A model generated the notes under the pieces. That model had not been told where the DNA came from. It saw only the letters and a program-made list of their open reading frames with translations, and searched no databases. A stretch of 64,000 nt of DNA from Polynucleobacter necessarius (GTDB lineage: Bacteria; Pseudomonadota; Gammaproteobacteria; Burkholderiales; Burkholderiaceae), in NCBI RefSeq assembly GCF_900095185.1, contig NZ_LT606948.1, forward strand, positions 1,276,508 through 1,340,507. The letters run 5' to 3'. The position numbers and the translations under genes were made by a program. Shown one piece after another: positions 1 to 8,892 of the stretch. Position 1 is the stretch's first letter. The number at the start of each line of letters is the position of its first letter.

Positions 1-29
1 TAAGTAATTAGGATAGACCTGAAAATAGA

Positions 30-66
30 AATGGATTTGTCGAGAGGCAAGTCCATTTTTTATTTT
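30..66 (+). terminator. rho-independent terminator
   Basis: A 10-bp stem (positions 30-39 pairing with 48-57, one G-T wobble) with an 8-nt loop is followed directly by a T-rich tract. It would end a transcript entering from upstream of the window on the plus strand. Confidence 0.75.
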
Positions 67-144
67 TAACTGTAGGTTCACCGCAACATCTAATGTGTTT
101 GCACTCTTAAATCTCTTTTCTCAGTCAGATCGAACGCATCTATT

Positions 145-537
145 TTAGTTCAATGATGGCGGTAGAGGTGCAGCTGACTTTAAGGGTGGTACAGGTGATT
201 GCGTGGTGAGATCTATCTGCTTGGCCTTGAGGGTCTGATGGGTTAATCTTTCAAAAATAGCGCTACCATGAAAAAGAAGCACTAGGATAAGTCCTAGTAT
301 CCCGATAAGCTCATCCCTTATTAGATGGAAGGGCGGTATGCCGGCGAGGGTGGATTGGGTCAGAACATTAAGTGGTAATCGACATAAATTGGATATGAAT
401 TCAAATAAATAGCAGTAGGCAAGTATTTCGTCACAGACGATAATGTCATCTTGAATGATCCAAGTAAAGCAAGCCCTTGAATAGTACCTCTTACACCGCT
501 GAATCGAAGAAGCGAGAGCGCTTCTTTTTATTTGCAT
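145..537 (-). CDS. small hypothetical protein with one membrane segment
   Basis: The frame encodes 130 residues from ATG at 537. I do not recognise the family. A hydrophobic stretch near residues 78-95 (IGILGLILVLLFHGSAIF) could be a transmembrane helix, and the tail is rich in proline and threonine. The middle is also fairly hydrophobic and cysteine-rich. It is surrounded by decayed genes and has no close partner, so it may be an intact small membrane protein or the open part of a degraded one. I cannot assign a function. Confidence 0.4.
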   Translation of the reverse strand: MQIKRSALASSIQRCKRYYSRACFTWIIQDDIIVCDEILAYCYLFEFISNLCRLPLNVLTQSTLAGIPPFHLIRDELIGILGLILVLLFHGSAIFERLTHQTLKAKQIDLTTQSPVPPLKSAAPLPPSLN

Positions 538-555
538 TAGCAGGAATTCAGTGCA

Positions 556-894
556 CCCATATTCTCGATATTATGATCATGATGCCTTTGGGTCCGGACT
601 TTATTCGGGTTCTCAATATCAATACCCATCAGTTTGGTTGGCCTATGTAGATCGATTTGAGCGAAGACAGCTCTTATGAAGCCTATATGCTTTTTTCATC
701 ATCACTACGGTAGCGTATGGATTGGCTCCGAATTATGAAACTCTATTTTCTGAGGTTTGAAAATTCTTCCCATTACTTTAGGGGCGGTGATGTCTTTATT
801 GGTAATTACCGATCACCCATTTAAGGGTCAGAATTCTGTTCAGTCGGATGCTTTCTATAAATTCATCGAATCGATCAAAACTCGTAAAGAGTAA
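556..894 (+). pseudogene. MFS transporter remnant
   Basis: Two separated fragments resemble the beginning and end of a major facilitator superfamily permease. The first (about 558-650) reads MPLGPDFIRVLNINTHQFGW, the typical first helix and loop, and then meets a stop. The last (about 788-894) reads ITDHPFKGQNSVQSDAFYKF and continues to a stop, typical of a permease C-terminus. Only about 340 bp remain where a full gene needs about 1.2 kb, so most helices were deleted. Substrate cannot be inferred. Confidence 0.6.
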
Positions 895-911
895 TATTTT
901 ATTGAATTACT

Positions 912-1412
912 ATGCACTTATTTCCTGAGAATCTTGCAGTAGAAATCTCTACTTATTACCGTAACCTGGCTTTAGGTCATGAGGTCATCCCAAAGGTATT
1001 TACTTTGGTGAATGGTGAAGGTGATCAATACCTTTTTTTCATAGATGACCTGCCCATTGAGAAAGAAGAGGAGAAGAATCAGTTTTTGACCTATATTGTT
1101 CAAGAGTATGATGCAGTGTGCTATGCCCGCGGAACTCTGGTAATTGTTGAGAAGAATCAGCAATTTATTGAGTTTGCAGTGATTGAGCGAGATGATTCTG
1201 ATGCCATTATTTGTTCAGCTGAGCTAACAAGGGATATGGACGATAAGCCGATTGGTTTAGGTGAGTTTGAAAAGACTCTAGTTAAGAAGGGCACCATTAT
1301 CTTTGGTGGTCTTTTTGAGACTATTCAATTATCCGAAGACAAAATCGAGGATTTTCATAGTCTTTGGGTGGAGATGAAATCCAAAATTTTGCATCGCTCA
1401 ATGGGACTTTAA
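912..1412 (+). CDS. hypothetical protein, 166 aa, apparently intact
   Basis: The frame is open from ATG at 912 to TAA at 1412 and encodes an acidic soluble protein with no signal peptide or membrane segment. No motif known to me is visible. It ends one base before the class II aldolase remnant, so the two may have been co-transcribed. An undamaged frame of this length among pseudogenes suggests either continued selection or too little time to decay. The function is unknown. Confidence 0.6.
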   Translation: MHLFPENLAVEISTYYRNLALGHEVIPKVFTLVNGEGDQYLFFIDDLPIEKEEEKNQFLTYIVQEYDAVCYARGTLVIVEKNQQFIEFAVIERDDSDAIICSAELTRDMDDKPIGLGEFEKTLVKKGTIIFGGLFETIQLSEDKIEDFHSLWVEMKSKILHRSMGL

Positions 1413-1413
1413 T

Positions 1414-2026
1414 TTGATGCCAAATAAAGCGATCGATTCAGGCTCATTGGAAAAAACTTTTAGTAAAGCCTCTGATAAAGCTACAGATAACATTCTTGAT
1501 AATAGCGGTAAAATAAAAGGTTGGGATGATGGCATTTATACGCATATTGCAGCCTGCGTCCCACATGAAGAGGGTGCATATCTTATTAATCGGTTTGGGT
1601 TACGCTTTGATGAGGTAACCCCTGCAAACCTCGTAAAAGTTAACCTGCAAGGCGATGTTTTATGTGGTCTTGGTCCCCCGTGAATAAGTCGGGTGTTGCT
1701 ATTCATGGAGCAGTGCATACTGCTAGACGTGACGCAGCGTGCGTAATGCACTTGCACGTGGATCCTGTAATCGCTGTTTCTGCACAAAAGCAGGGTTTAC
1801 TGCCGATCTGCACTTAGAAATAAAAAGGCATTGCTGTTACACAATCATGGCAGCATCGTCTGTGGTGTCAGCATTCAGCAAGCCTTTTATTTAATAGATG
1901 CTCTCGATAAGGCTTGTAAAATTCAAGGCATAGCAGGCCGCAGGAGTTGGAGAATTAATCTTCCCTGATCCCTCGATTTGTATTGAGGGGCCCGCGTATC
2001 TTTCGTTGTTAGAAAATAGTCGATAG
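1414..2026 (+). pseudogene. class II aldolase/adducin family protein, frameshifted
   Basis: The first frame (1414-1683) encodes the aldolase N-terminal region including GIYTHIAACVPHEEGAYLIN. After a frameshift near 1680 the match resumes with SGVAIHGAVHTARRDA and the metal-binding VMHLHVDP motif. A third frame carries LLHNHGSIVCGVS and a C-terminus ending at TAG 2024-2026. Members bind Zn through His residues and act as sugar-phosphate aldolases or related lyases. At least two frameshifts break this copy. The exact substrate is not inferable. Confidence 0.8.
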
Positions 2027-2124
2027 GAGATATAGGTGCCATTCATTCAAATTCAACTCTTCTCACAGTCAGATTCTTTAAGGATCACGCCCCTAATCAA
2101 AACTTTTTTATTCTTGGGGGGTTA

Positions 2125-2580
2125 ATGATGAAAGTCTGCGTAATAAGTGGTGGTGGCGCAATTGGTGGCTATTTAGCTACAAAACTGGCTAGAGCCGGAA
2201 ATCAAGTGACCGTGGTTGCCAGGGGGAGTCACGTTAAACGCAATTCAGCAATATGGGCTTATGCTTCACATGGAAGACGAGCCAAGGCTAATCATCGCCA
2301 AGGTGAAAGCAGTAGAAAAAATGAGCGATGTCGAAATTCCAGACGTTGCGATCCTAGCGGTTAAGGCTCATCAAGCCTCGCCGATTGTGGACGATTTAGC
2401 TCAATTAATGGGTCCAAATACTGCTTTAATTCCAATGCAAAATGGAATGCCATGGCGGTATTTCCAAGAGCAGCAAGGCCAATACCGTGATCATCTAGGA
2501 GAAACGGTTGATGCAGGTGGCGCCATTATGAAAAAATCAATCCTAAAAATATCATTGGATGCGTTGTCTATCCATACACA
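2125..2580 (+). pseudogene. 2-dehydropantoate 2-reductase (ApbA/PanE family), truncated
   Basis: The start MMKVCVISGGGAIGGYLATK is the NADPH-binding Rossmann motif of the PanE/ApbA ketopantoate reductase family. A frameshift near 2225 moves the match to a second frame (VEIPDVAILAVKAHQ, NTALIPMQNGMPW). A further shift near 2545 gives PKNIIGCVVYP, after which the gene stops abruptly next to the opposing LysR remnant. The C-terminal half is absent. The neighbourhood suggests a catabolic paralogue rather than necessarily the pantothenate enzyme. Confidence 0.8.
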
Positions 2581-2596
2581 TATTAGACGGGCTTTT

Positions 2597-3525
2597 TTAT
2601 TCTGTTTTACCTGCAGTAATTCCTGACCACCAGTCACCTTTGCATTGACCTTGAAGCCAATCAATACACTGACTGACTTTAGTGGGGACATGTTTTGGTG
2701 ATGAATAAACCGCGTGAATTTCTTGGGCAGGTAGCGACCAGTCTTCCAGAACAGGTTGCAAAATACGATCCTTCACTGATTGGTGAGCCACATACCATGG
2801 AACTACGGCTAAACCCATGCCATTTCTAGCGGCAGCCAGAATTTGAGGATAAATTATTAGCAGTAAACAGGCCTTTCACCTCAATTATTTCGGTCTGATC
2901 TTGATCTTTTGTAAAGCTCCAGCGGTGATCATCTTGAGCGGTTGTGTAGATTCAGGCTTGGTGATTGCGAATATCCTCCGGCTTTTTTGGTGCTGGATGT
3001 TCTTTCAGGTATTTCGGGTTCGCTACGAGAACCCAGGGGTTTAAGCCTAAAAAACGATATCCTAGTGAGGAGTCTGGGAGTCGACGCATACGGATTGCCA
3101 GAGCTACTCCTTGCTCAATCAGATTGATGTATCGGTCATCCATATTGAGATTAACCTCAAGCTCAGGATGGTGGGACATGAATTCCAAAATAGAGGGCAT
3201 GAGAACGCGGCGCCCAAACGCTACAGAGGCACTAATCGTCAGTTCCCCCCCCCCGTACTTTTGATTGCATCAAAGAGGCTAGATCATCTACTTCTTCAAT
3301 TTCTCGTGCAATGCCTTTGCGCTTTTCGTAATAAATCTTGCCAATTTCAGTAGGGGTCACACCCCTGGTACTGCGGTGCAGCAAAAGAGTTCCTAGGCGT
3401 TTTTCCATGCTAGCTACAAATTTAGTGACGGTAGGCTGGGTAATACCCAAATCCTCTGCAGCCTTTCTAAATGAGCCTGTCTCAACGACCCGGATGAATA
3501 GAAAGATGGCTTGAACGCGATCCAT
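2597..3525 (-). pseudogene. LysR family regulator, frameshifted
   Basis: The N-terminus (MDRVQAIFLFIRVVETGSF, then LGITQPTVTKFVASMEKRLG) is a clear winged HTH of the LysR family. The effector-binding domain continues in other frames (2952-3200 and 2597-2818). The first break coincides with a run of ten C on the plus strand at 3245-3254. The gene is divergent from the gcl start at 3659, the usual arrangement of a LysR activator and its target, so it probably controlled the glyoxylate carboligase operon. Confidence 0.85.
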
Positions 3526-3658
3526 GATCCTTCTCTTTTGTAGCTATGAGGTCTTTTTACACTATTCCACCACGGAATACTAGATATAGATTTGCTGGTG
3601 TGCCCAAGTTGCCCGAATTTGAAGATCATTCTACTCATAGAAAAACGAGGAGACATGT

Positions 3659-3808
3659 ATGGCTAAGATGAAAGCAGCAATGGCAGCAGTTTTGGCGATG
3701 GAAAAAGAGGGTGTAACACAAGCCTTTGGCGTCCCGGGTGCCGCAATCAATCCTTTGTATGCACAAATGAGAGAACGTCAATCCATTGCGCATGTTTTAG
3801 CTAGACAC
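3659..3808 (+). pseudogene. glyoxylate carboligase, N-terminal stub
   Basis: The first 50 codons match the N-terminus of glyoxylate carboligase ([19 protein letters not shown], then [16 protein letters not shown] and SIAHVLARH), a ThDP enzyme joining two glyoxylates to tartronate semialdehyde. The frame then jumps into the middle of a tartronate semialdehyde reductase gene. About 90 percent of gcl and anything between the two genes (hyi in many bacteria) has been deleted. Confidence 0.85.
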
Positions 3809-4328
3809 GAGATGTTGAAAAGGTGCTGTTTGGTGATAAAGGGGTTGCATCTGGATTATGAAAAGGCAAAACGGTGGTGGATATGAGCTCCATCTCGCCG
3901 ATTGCCACCAAAGAATTTGCTAAAAAGATTAATGATCTAGGTTGCTTGTATTTAGATGCTCCAGTATCGGGTGGTGAGGTAGGCGCTAAAAATGCGACGC
4001 TATCTATCATGGTCGGCGGAGACGAGTCCGTATTCAATCAAGTAAAGTCGATATTTGATTTGATGTGTAAGAAAGAATATTAATTTGGTGGGTGGTAATG
4101 GCGATGGTCAAACCGCTAAAGTGGCGAACTAAATTATTGTGGCACTCAATATCGAGGCCATTGCCGAGGCACTTCTATTTGCTTCTAAAGCGGTCGCGGA
4201 TCCAGCGAGAGTCCGTCAAGCATTGATGAGTGGCTTTTTTGCCAGCTCTAAGAGCTTAGACGTTCATGGAGACAATGGTGAAGGCCCTAGAAACCCTCGC
4301 TAATTTTGAAATAGGTCAAAAAAGCTAG
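3809..4328 (+). pseudogene. 2-hydroxy-3-oxopropionate reductase (GlxR/GarR), 5' deleted and frameshifted
   Basis: The sequence begins inside the gene at [16 protein letters not shown], shifts frame near 3857, then continues [18 protein letters not shown] and YLDAPVSGGEVGAKNATLSI, motifs of the beta-hydroxyacid dehydrogenase family. Another shift near 4080 leads to a frame reading LNIEAIAEALLFASKAV, and the C-terminal KALETLANFEIGQ ends at 4328 after a further internal deletion. The enzyme reduces tartronate semialdehyde to glycerate, the step after Gcl. Confidence 0.85.
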
Positions 4329-4347
4329 AACTGTAATTTTAGAGATT

Positions 4348-4383
4348 CAAAGAAAGAACCGCCCACGGGCGATTTTTCTTTGA
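4348..4383 (+). terminator. rho-independent terminator after glxR remnant
   Basis: A long stem pairs CAAAGAAA (4348-4355) with TTTCTTTG (4375-4382) and contains an inner GC-rich CGCC/GGCG hairpin. The structure lies 20 bp after the last glxR stop codon and fits as the terminator of the former glyoxylate operon. Confidence 0.6.
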
Positions 4384-4446
4384 GAAATTGACAGTCTGTC
4401 ATTGAAAAAAGAGCTTTTGGCCCCATATGAGACTTTGTAGAGTGTT

Positions 4447-4536
4447 TGGTGCCCAGGCAGGGACTCGACGACCCTCAACAACCTTGCGATCGCCAGCACC
4501 TGAAGCTGGCGCGTCTACCAATTTCCCCATCTGGGC
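4447..4536 (-). tRNA. tRNA-Leu(CAG), probably degenerate
   Basis: Read on the minus strand it begins GCCCAGA and ends GGGCACCA with CCA encoded. The anticodon arm CCAGC-TTCAGGT-GCTGG is perfect and gives anticodon CAG, and a long variable arm is present as expected for leucine. The T arm is abnormal: the loop between GAGGG and CCCTG has nine bases (TCGTCGAGT) instead of seven. A7 faces C66 in the acceptor stem, and G11 faces G24 in the D stem where C11 is usual. These defects suggest a decaying or non-functional tRNA. Confidence 0.75.
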
Positions 4537-4691
4537 ATGCCTTTATTATAGAGGGATGGGCGTTTTTGGCTTATTTCTGCCATCATTCGGCTTTTTACCC
4601 TCAGACTTAGTGGTTTGATACAGTAGCCTTATTCATAACAAAAATAGATATCAGTAGATATATACAGGGCATGTATTGCCGAAGGGATTAA

Positions 4692-7028
4692 ATGCGTAAA
4701 GCAAAAAACTTGATGCCACGTGAGGCTGACCGTTTAGGAACAGTTCAAGGGCATCGAGATGGGTTTGGTTTTGTAATCCCCGATGATGGTGGTGAAGATA
4801 TTTTTCTCTCGGAAAGAGAGATGTCACGTGTGATGCATGGTGACAGCGTCCATGTCAGAGTCTTGGGAACTGATCGTCGTGGCCGTCCTGAAGGGCAAAT
4901 CGTAGAGGTCGTTCTACACGCGAACAAGGTTGTGATTGGCCGCCTCTTGAATGAGAACGGCGTTCTGATTGTCGCACCTGAAGATAAGCGTATTGGCCAT
5001 GACATCCCCATTCCACCAAAAGCACAGGGCAATGCAAAATTAGGCCAGGTCGTCAGCGTAGAGATCATTGATTACCCAGATAGTTCTCGTCAGGCCGTTG
5101 GTCGCGTGGTAGAGGTTCTAGGTGAGATTGATGATCCCGGTATGGAAATCGAAATTGCTGTTCGTAAGTACGGTGTACCTCATGAGTTTTCTGCGGCAGC
5201 GATGAAAGAGGCCGCTGCGCTGCCAGACTCAGTGCAGCAAGATGACCTAGAGGGTCGGGTTGATTTGCGGGATGTACCTCTTGTCACTATTGACGGCGCT
5301 GATGCGCGCGACTTTGATGATGCTGTGTACTGTGTGTCAGTGATGTATGGCAAGACAAAGGCATGGCGTTTGATTGTGGCAATTGCCGATGTATCGCATT
5401 ACGTCAAGCCAGGTCATCCATTGGATGATGAGGGCTTATTACGAGCGACATCGGTGTATTTCCCGAGGCGAGTGATTCCGATGTTACCCGAGAAGATTTC
5501 AAATGGCCTGTGCTCGCTCAATCCAGGTGTAGACCGTCTATGTATGGTGTGTGACTCCGTAGTGGATAACAACGGCATTGTAGTGGCCTATCAGTTTTAT
5601 CCAGCAGTAATGCATTCAGCGCAACGTTTTACCTATGAGACGGCTTGGAAGATCCTCTCCAATAGCAAGGGCCCCGAGGTCGCGCGCTTTGCACAGTTCC
5701 GCCCATTACTTGCAAACCTCTATTCGCTTTATAAGATTTTGTTAACAGCTCGAGAGCAGCGTGGTGCTATTGAATTTGAAACTACTGAGACGCAAATCAT
5801 TAGCAACGAGCTTGGCAAAATTTTGCGCATTGAACCGCGTATTCGCAATGACGCACATCGCTTGATTGAAGAGTGCATGTTGACTGCTAACGTTTGTGCA
5901 GCTGACTTTATTGATAAGAACAAACACCTCAGTCTCTACCGTGTCCATGGCGAGCCATCAGAGGAGCAGTTGGTTACATTGCGCCAAGTGCTGAAAACTT
6001 CGGGCTTATCCTTAGGCGGTGGTGAAAAACCAAAGCCGCGCGATTTTGCTAAATTGATTCGGGAGATTAAAGATCGCCCTGACGTCAATATGCTTCAATC
6101 TGTTGTGCTGCGCGCAATGCAGCAGGCGATGTATCAGCCAGATAATGAGGGCCATTTTGGCTTGGCTTACCCAGCATATTCACATTTCACTAGCCCAATT
6201 CGTCGTTACCCTGATTTGCTGACGCATCGGGTGATTAAATCTATTCTGCAGAAAATACCTTATGTGCCAGTATTGTCGCCAAAGGTACCTCTGAATCTCA
6301 CTCTGCCACGCAAAGGGAAGGGTCGTGAGAATGCGGTTAATGCTAAGAAATCACAAAGCGATGCTAAGGCAGGTGTAGCGAAGGGCGCAAGCACACCGAA
6401 GGGTGCTAATGCTGCATTGCCTATCTGGGGTCAATTAGGGGTTCACTGCTCATCTAATGAGAGACGTGCTGATGAAGCATCGCGTGATGTGGAAGCTTGG
6501 CTGAAGTGTTACTACATGCGGGATCATCTTGGCCAGGAATATGCTGGCACGGTTACTGGCGTTGCTAGTTTTGGTTTATTCATACAGCTTGAGAATTTAT
6601 TTGTTGAAGGCATGGTGCACGTCACCGAGCTAGGGGGAGATTGCTTCCAATACGACGAGGCTCGTCAAGAATTGCGTGGTGAGCGAACTGGGATTCGTTA
6701 TCGTTTAGGTGATCGTTTGCATGTCTTGGTGAGTCGTGTGGATTTGGATGCTCGTAAGATCGAGTTCAGTCTTGTGAAGACTGTTGGCGCAGAGCCTGGC
6801 GCTTCTTCTAATCGTCGTCAATTATTATTGGCAACTGATACTGGCAGATCAAACAAGAAAGCGGCCTCGCAAAGAAATCGTCCCGATAGCAAGGTTCCAC
6901 AAAAACCGAGCGGTATTATTAATGTGCACGTCGCTAAATCTGCTGGTACGAGTAAGCTAGGCCGATCTGTTGGTAGGCCAGCTGGAAGCAAGCCTTCGGT
7001 ACGCAGCACTAAAGCACGCCGCAAATAA
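4692..7028 (+). CDS. rnr: ribonuclease R (VacB/RNase II family)
   Basis: This 3'-5' exoribonuclease degrades structured RNA in the cytoplasm. The 778-residue frame is intact, and the ATG follows AAGGGA. Cold-shock-like OB folds fill the first 180 residues. The RNB catalytic motif DGADARDFDDAVY with its Mg-binding Asp residues is near residue 201, HFTSPIRRYPDLLTHR is near 497, and an S1 domain starts near 616 (AGTVTGVASFGLFIQL). The tail is basic, as usual. A Lys/Ala-rich linker of about 55 residues (517-572) interrupts the region before S1. rlmB follows after 19 bp, a common rnr-rlmB operon. Confidence 0.95.
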   Translation: MRKAKNLMPREADRLGTVQGHRDGFGFVIPDDGGEDIFLSEREMSRVMHGDSVHVRVLGTDRRGRPEGQIVEVVLHANKVVIGRLLNENGVLIVAPEDKRIGHDIPIPPKAQGNAKLGQVVSVEIIDYPDSSRQAVGRVVEVLGEIDDPGMEIEIAVRKYGVPHEFSAAAMKEAAALPDSVQQDDLEGRVDLRDVPLVTIDGADARDFDDAVYCVSVMYGKTKAWRLIVAIADVSHYVKPGHPLDDEGLLRATSVYFPRRVIPMLPEKISNGLCSLNPGVDRLCMVCDSVVDNNGIVVAYQFYPAVMHSAQRFTYETAWKILSNSKGPEVARFAQFRPLLANLYSLYKILLTAREQRGAIEFETTETQIISNELGKILRIEPRIRNDAHRLIEECMLTANVCAADFIDKNKHLSLYRVHGEPSEEQLVTLRQVLKTSGLSLGGGEKPKPRDFAKLIREIKDRPDVNMLQSVVLRAMQQAMYQPDNEGHFGLAYPAYSHFTSPIRRYPDLLTHRVIKSILQKIPYVPVLSPKVPLNLTLPRKGKGRENAVNAKKSQSDAKAGVAKGASTPKGANAALPIWGQLGVHCSSNERRADEASRDVEAWLKCYYMRDHLGQEYAGTVTGVASFGLFIQLENLFVEGMVHVTELGGDCFQYDEARQELRGERTGIRYRLGDRLHVLVSRVDLDARKIEFSLVKTVGAEPGASSNRRQLLLATDTGRSNKKAASQRNRPDSKVPQKPSGIINVHVAKSAGTSKLGRSVGRPAGSKPSVRSTKARRK

Positions 7029-7047
7029 TAACTGAACAGAAAAGTTA

Positions 7048-7824
7048 ATGAAGCAAATATTGGTAGGGTTTCATGCGATTCAAGCGCGCTTGCGAGTAGA
7101 TCCAGATAGTTTGAAGTCGGTCTACTTTGATCCTAGTCGTCGTGATAGACGTATGGGCGCTTTTTTAAAGCAAGCCGAAGAGATTCTGGGTAAGCGCCTA
7201 CATGCGGCTGATGCAGAGCGCTTACATAAATTAACTGGACATGATTGTCATCAAGGTGTAGTTGCGTTGGCAGAAAAAATGACCATTGCGCGTACCATCA
7301 CTGAGGTGGTAGAGGATGTTGAGGATGCCCAGGAGAAGTCGCTATTCTTGGTCCTGGATGGCGTAACCGATCCCCATAACTTTGGCGCCTGTTTGCGCGT
7401 AGCGGACGGCGCTGGAGTTGATGCGGTAGTTATTCCGAAAGATCGCTCTGCATCGATTAATGCAACCGTGAGTAGAATCTCTAGCGGTGCCTCAGAAGTG
7501 ATGCCAGTGATCACCGTAACGAATCTCGTTCGTAGTATGAAAGAAATGCAAGAAGGGGGTGTTTGGCTGATTGGTACGGATGACGAAGCGACCAAATCTA
7601 TCTATGATATTGATCTGACGGGCTCCATTGGTATTGTGATGGGGGCCGAGGGTGAGGGAATGCGCCGTTTAACCCGTGAAAATTGCGATGAACTCGTTCG
7701 TATACCAATGCAAGGCGTAGTTTCAAGTTTGAATATTTCAGTTGCAAGTGGCGTATGCTTATATGAGGCATTAAGGCAGCGCCTAGTGCAAGCATCTAAA
7801 AAGTTGCCAAGTAATTCACTTTAA
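7048..7824 (+). CDS. rlmB: 23S rRNA (guanosine-2'-O-)-methyltransferase RlmB
   Basis: A SpoU/TrmH-family methyltransferase that modifies G2251 in the peptidyl-transferase loop of 23S rRNA. The 258-residue length is typical. It has an N-terminal substrate-binding domain and the three SPOUT motifs: DPHNFGACLRVADGAG near residue 107, GIVMGAEGEGMRRLT near 195, and SSLNISVASGVCLYEAL near 226, which form the knotted SAM site. It lies 19 bp after rnr and is probably co-transcribed with it. Confidence 0.95.
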   Translation: MKQILVGFHAIQARLRVDPDSLKSVYFDPSRRDRRMGAFLKQAEEILGKRLHAADAERLHKLTGHDCHQGVVALAEKMTIARTITEVVEDVEDAQEKSLFLVLDGVTDPHNFGACLRVADGAGVDAVVIPKDRSASINATVSRISSGASEVMPVITVTNLVRSMKEMQEGGVWLIGTDDEATKSIYDIDLTGSIGIVMGAEGEGMRRLTRENCDELVRIPMQGVVSSLNISVASGVCLYEALRQRLVQASKKLPSNSL

Positions 7825-7836
7825 ATAAGGACTTCT

Positions 7837-8022
7837 ATGAAATGCAATATGGGACATACAGATCGCGTACTCCGAATGACTGTTGGAGTCACGCTGATGG
7901 GTTTGGCTGGTTTTGGTATCACTGGCCCATGGGCTTGGATTGGAGTCATTCCTGTATTGACTGGAATGATTGGTAACTGCCCCGCTTATTCAATCCTGGG
8001 TATTAATACTGGCAAGAAGTAA
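7837..8022 (+). CDS. DUF2892 (YgaP-like) inner membrane protein
   Basis: A 61-residue protein with the DUF2892 signature: N-terminal [15 protein letters not shown], two short hydrophobic helices, and [12 protein letters not shown] at the end. The family's role is unclear; in YgaP the same two-helix unit anchors a rhodanese domain. It starts 12 bp after rlmB. Its 3' end overlaps the converging transaldolase pseudogene by about 20 bp. Confidence 0.85.
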   Translation: MKCNMGHTDRVLRMTVGVTLMGLAGFGITGPWAWIGVIPVLTGMIGNCPAYSILGINTGKK

Positions 8023-8799
8023 TTACTTCGTTAGGAAGTGCCTCTAGCTTTTCAGTATCCACACAGAAGTTCCGAATACCTTCGGCTAGTTTCTCAGTTG
8101 CCATTGCAACATTATTAAGTTGCAGGCGGAAATGAGATTCATCTAGCTTCAATAGTGAAATACCCTCAGCCTCCAAAGCAGCCTGAGCATTATCTGAGCT
8201 CAGTTTCTTCTCAAGAGAGGCATGGCTGCTTTGTAATTCAGCCAATAATTCTGGGCTGATCGTCAGCAGGTCTACACCTGCCAAGGTTAATATTTGGTTG
8301 GTATTGCGAATGCTAGCACCCATAATCTCAGTAGGAGTGCCAAAATACTTGTAGTAGTGGAAGATTCTTTTAACGGAAGTGACTCCTGGATCATTGGCGC
8401 CACCGTTAGTTCTATCACTCCAGCTTGTACCAAGCTTTGCCTTATACCAATCGATAATACGACCGACGAATGGTGAAATGAGTGTGGCATTGGCTGCTCC
8501 GCAAATCCACCTCAGTAGAGACACGTCCCGGAACGATCTTTAAAATTTCTAAGCCGAACGCAACCAAGATGTAATCAACTAAATCAGTTGGACTCATGCC
8601 TGGATGAGCTTCTTTTACGGTGCGAACTAGATCTTGGTAATTGCTTTGCTGCGCAGTTTTCAGAATAAGCGAAGGGTTTAGTAGTGGCATCTTGCGGTTG
8701 AAATGCACGCATACGCTCAAAATCACCTGTATCAGCCACAACTGTGGTGAGTTTCTTGAGTTGCTCTAGTTGGCTCGTGGACGAAGAGACGTTGGTCAT
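8003..8799 (-). pseudogene. tal: transaldolase, frameshifted with catalytic core deleted
   Basis: The N-terminus ([20 protein letters not shown]) matches TalB-type transaldolase. A frameshift follows near 8675, and the match continues to [12 protein letters not shown]. It then jumps directly to [18 protein letters not shown]. In intact enzymes about 70 residues separate these motifs, and that segment carries the Schiff-base lysine (K132 in E. coli TalB). The rest to the C-terminus is readable. The gene cannot make an active enzyme, so this link of the non-oxidative pentose phosphate pathway is lost unless another transaldolase exists. Confidence 0.93.
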
Positions 8800-8892
8800 A
8801 GACTTAATCTTTGCTCTATAGTGGTTTTACGCTGAATATCATATGATAGATGGATTAATTACTCTGTTCCAGTAAAGGTATTTAGTAGGTAT

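Noticed and set aside
4745..5068. Antisense 107-codon frame inside rnr
   Set aside because: Shadow of the real coding frame; no recognisable domain.
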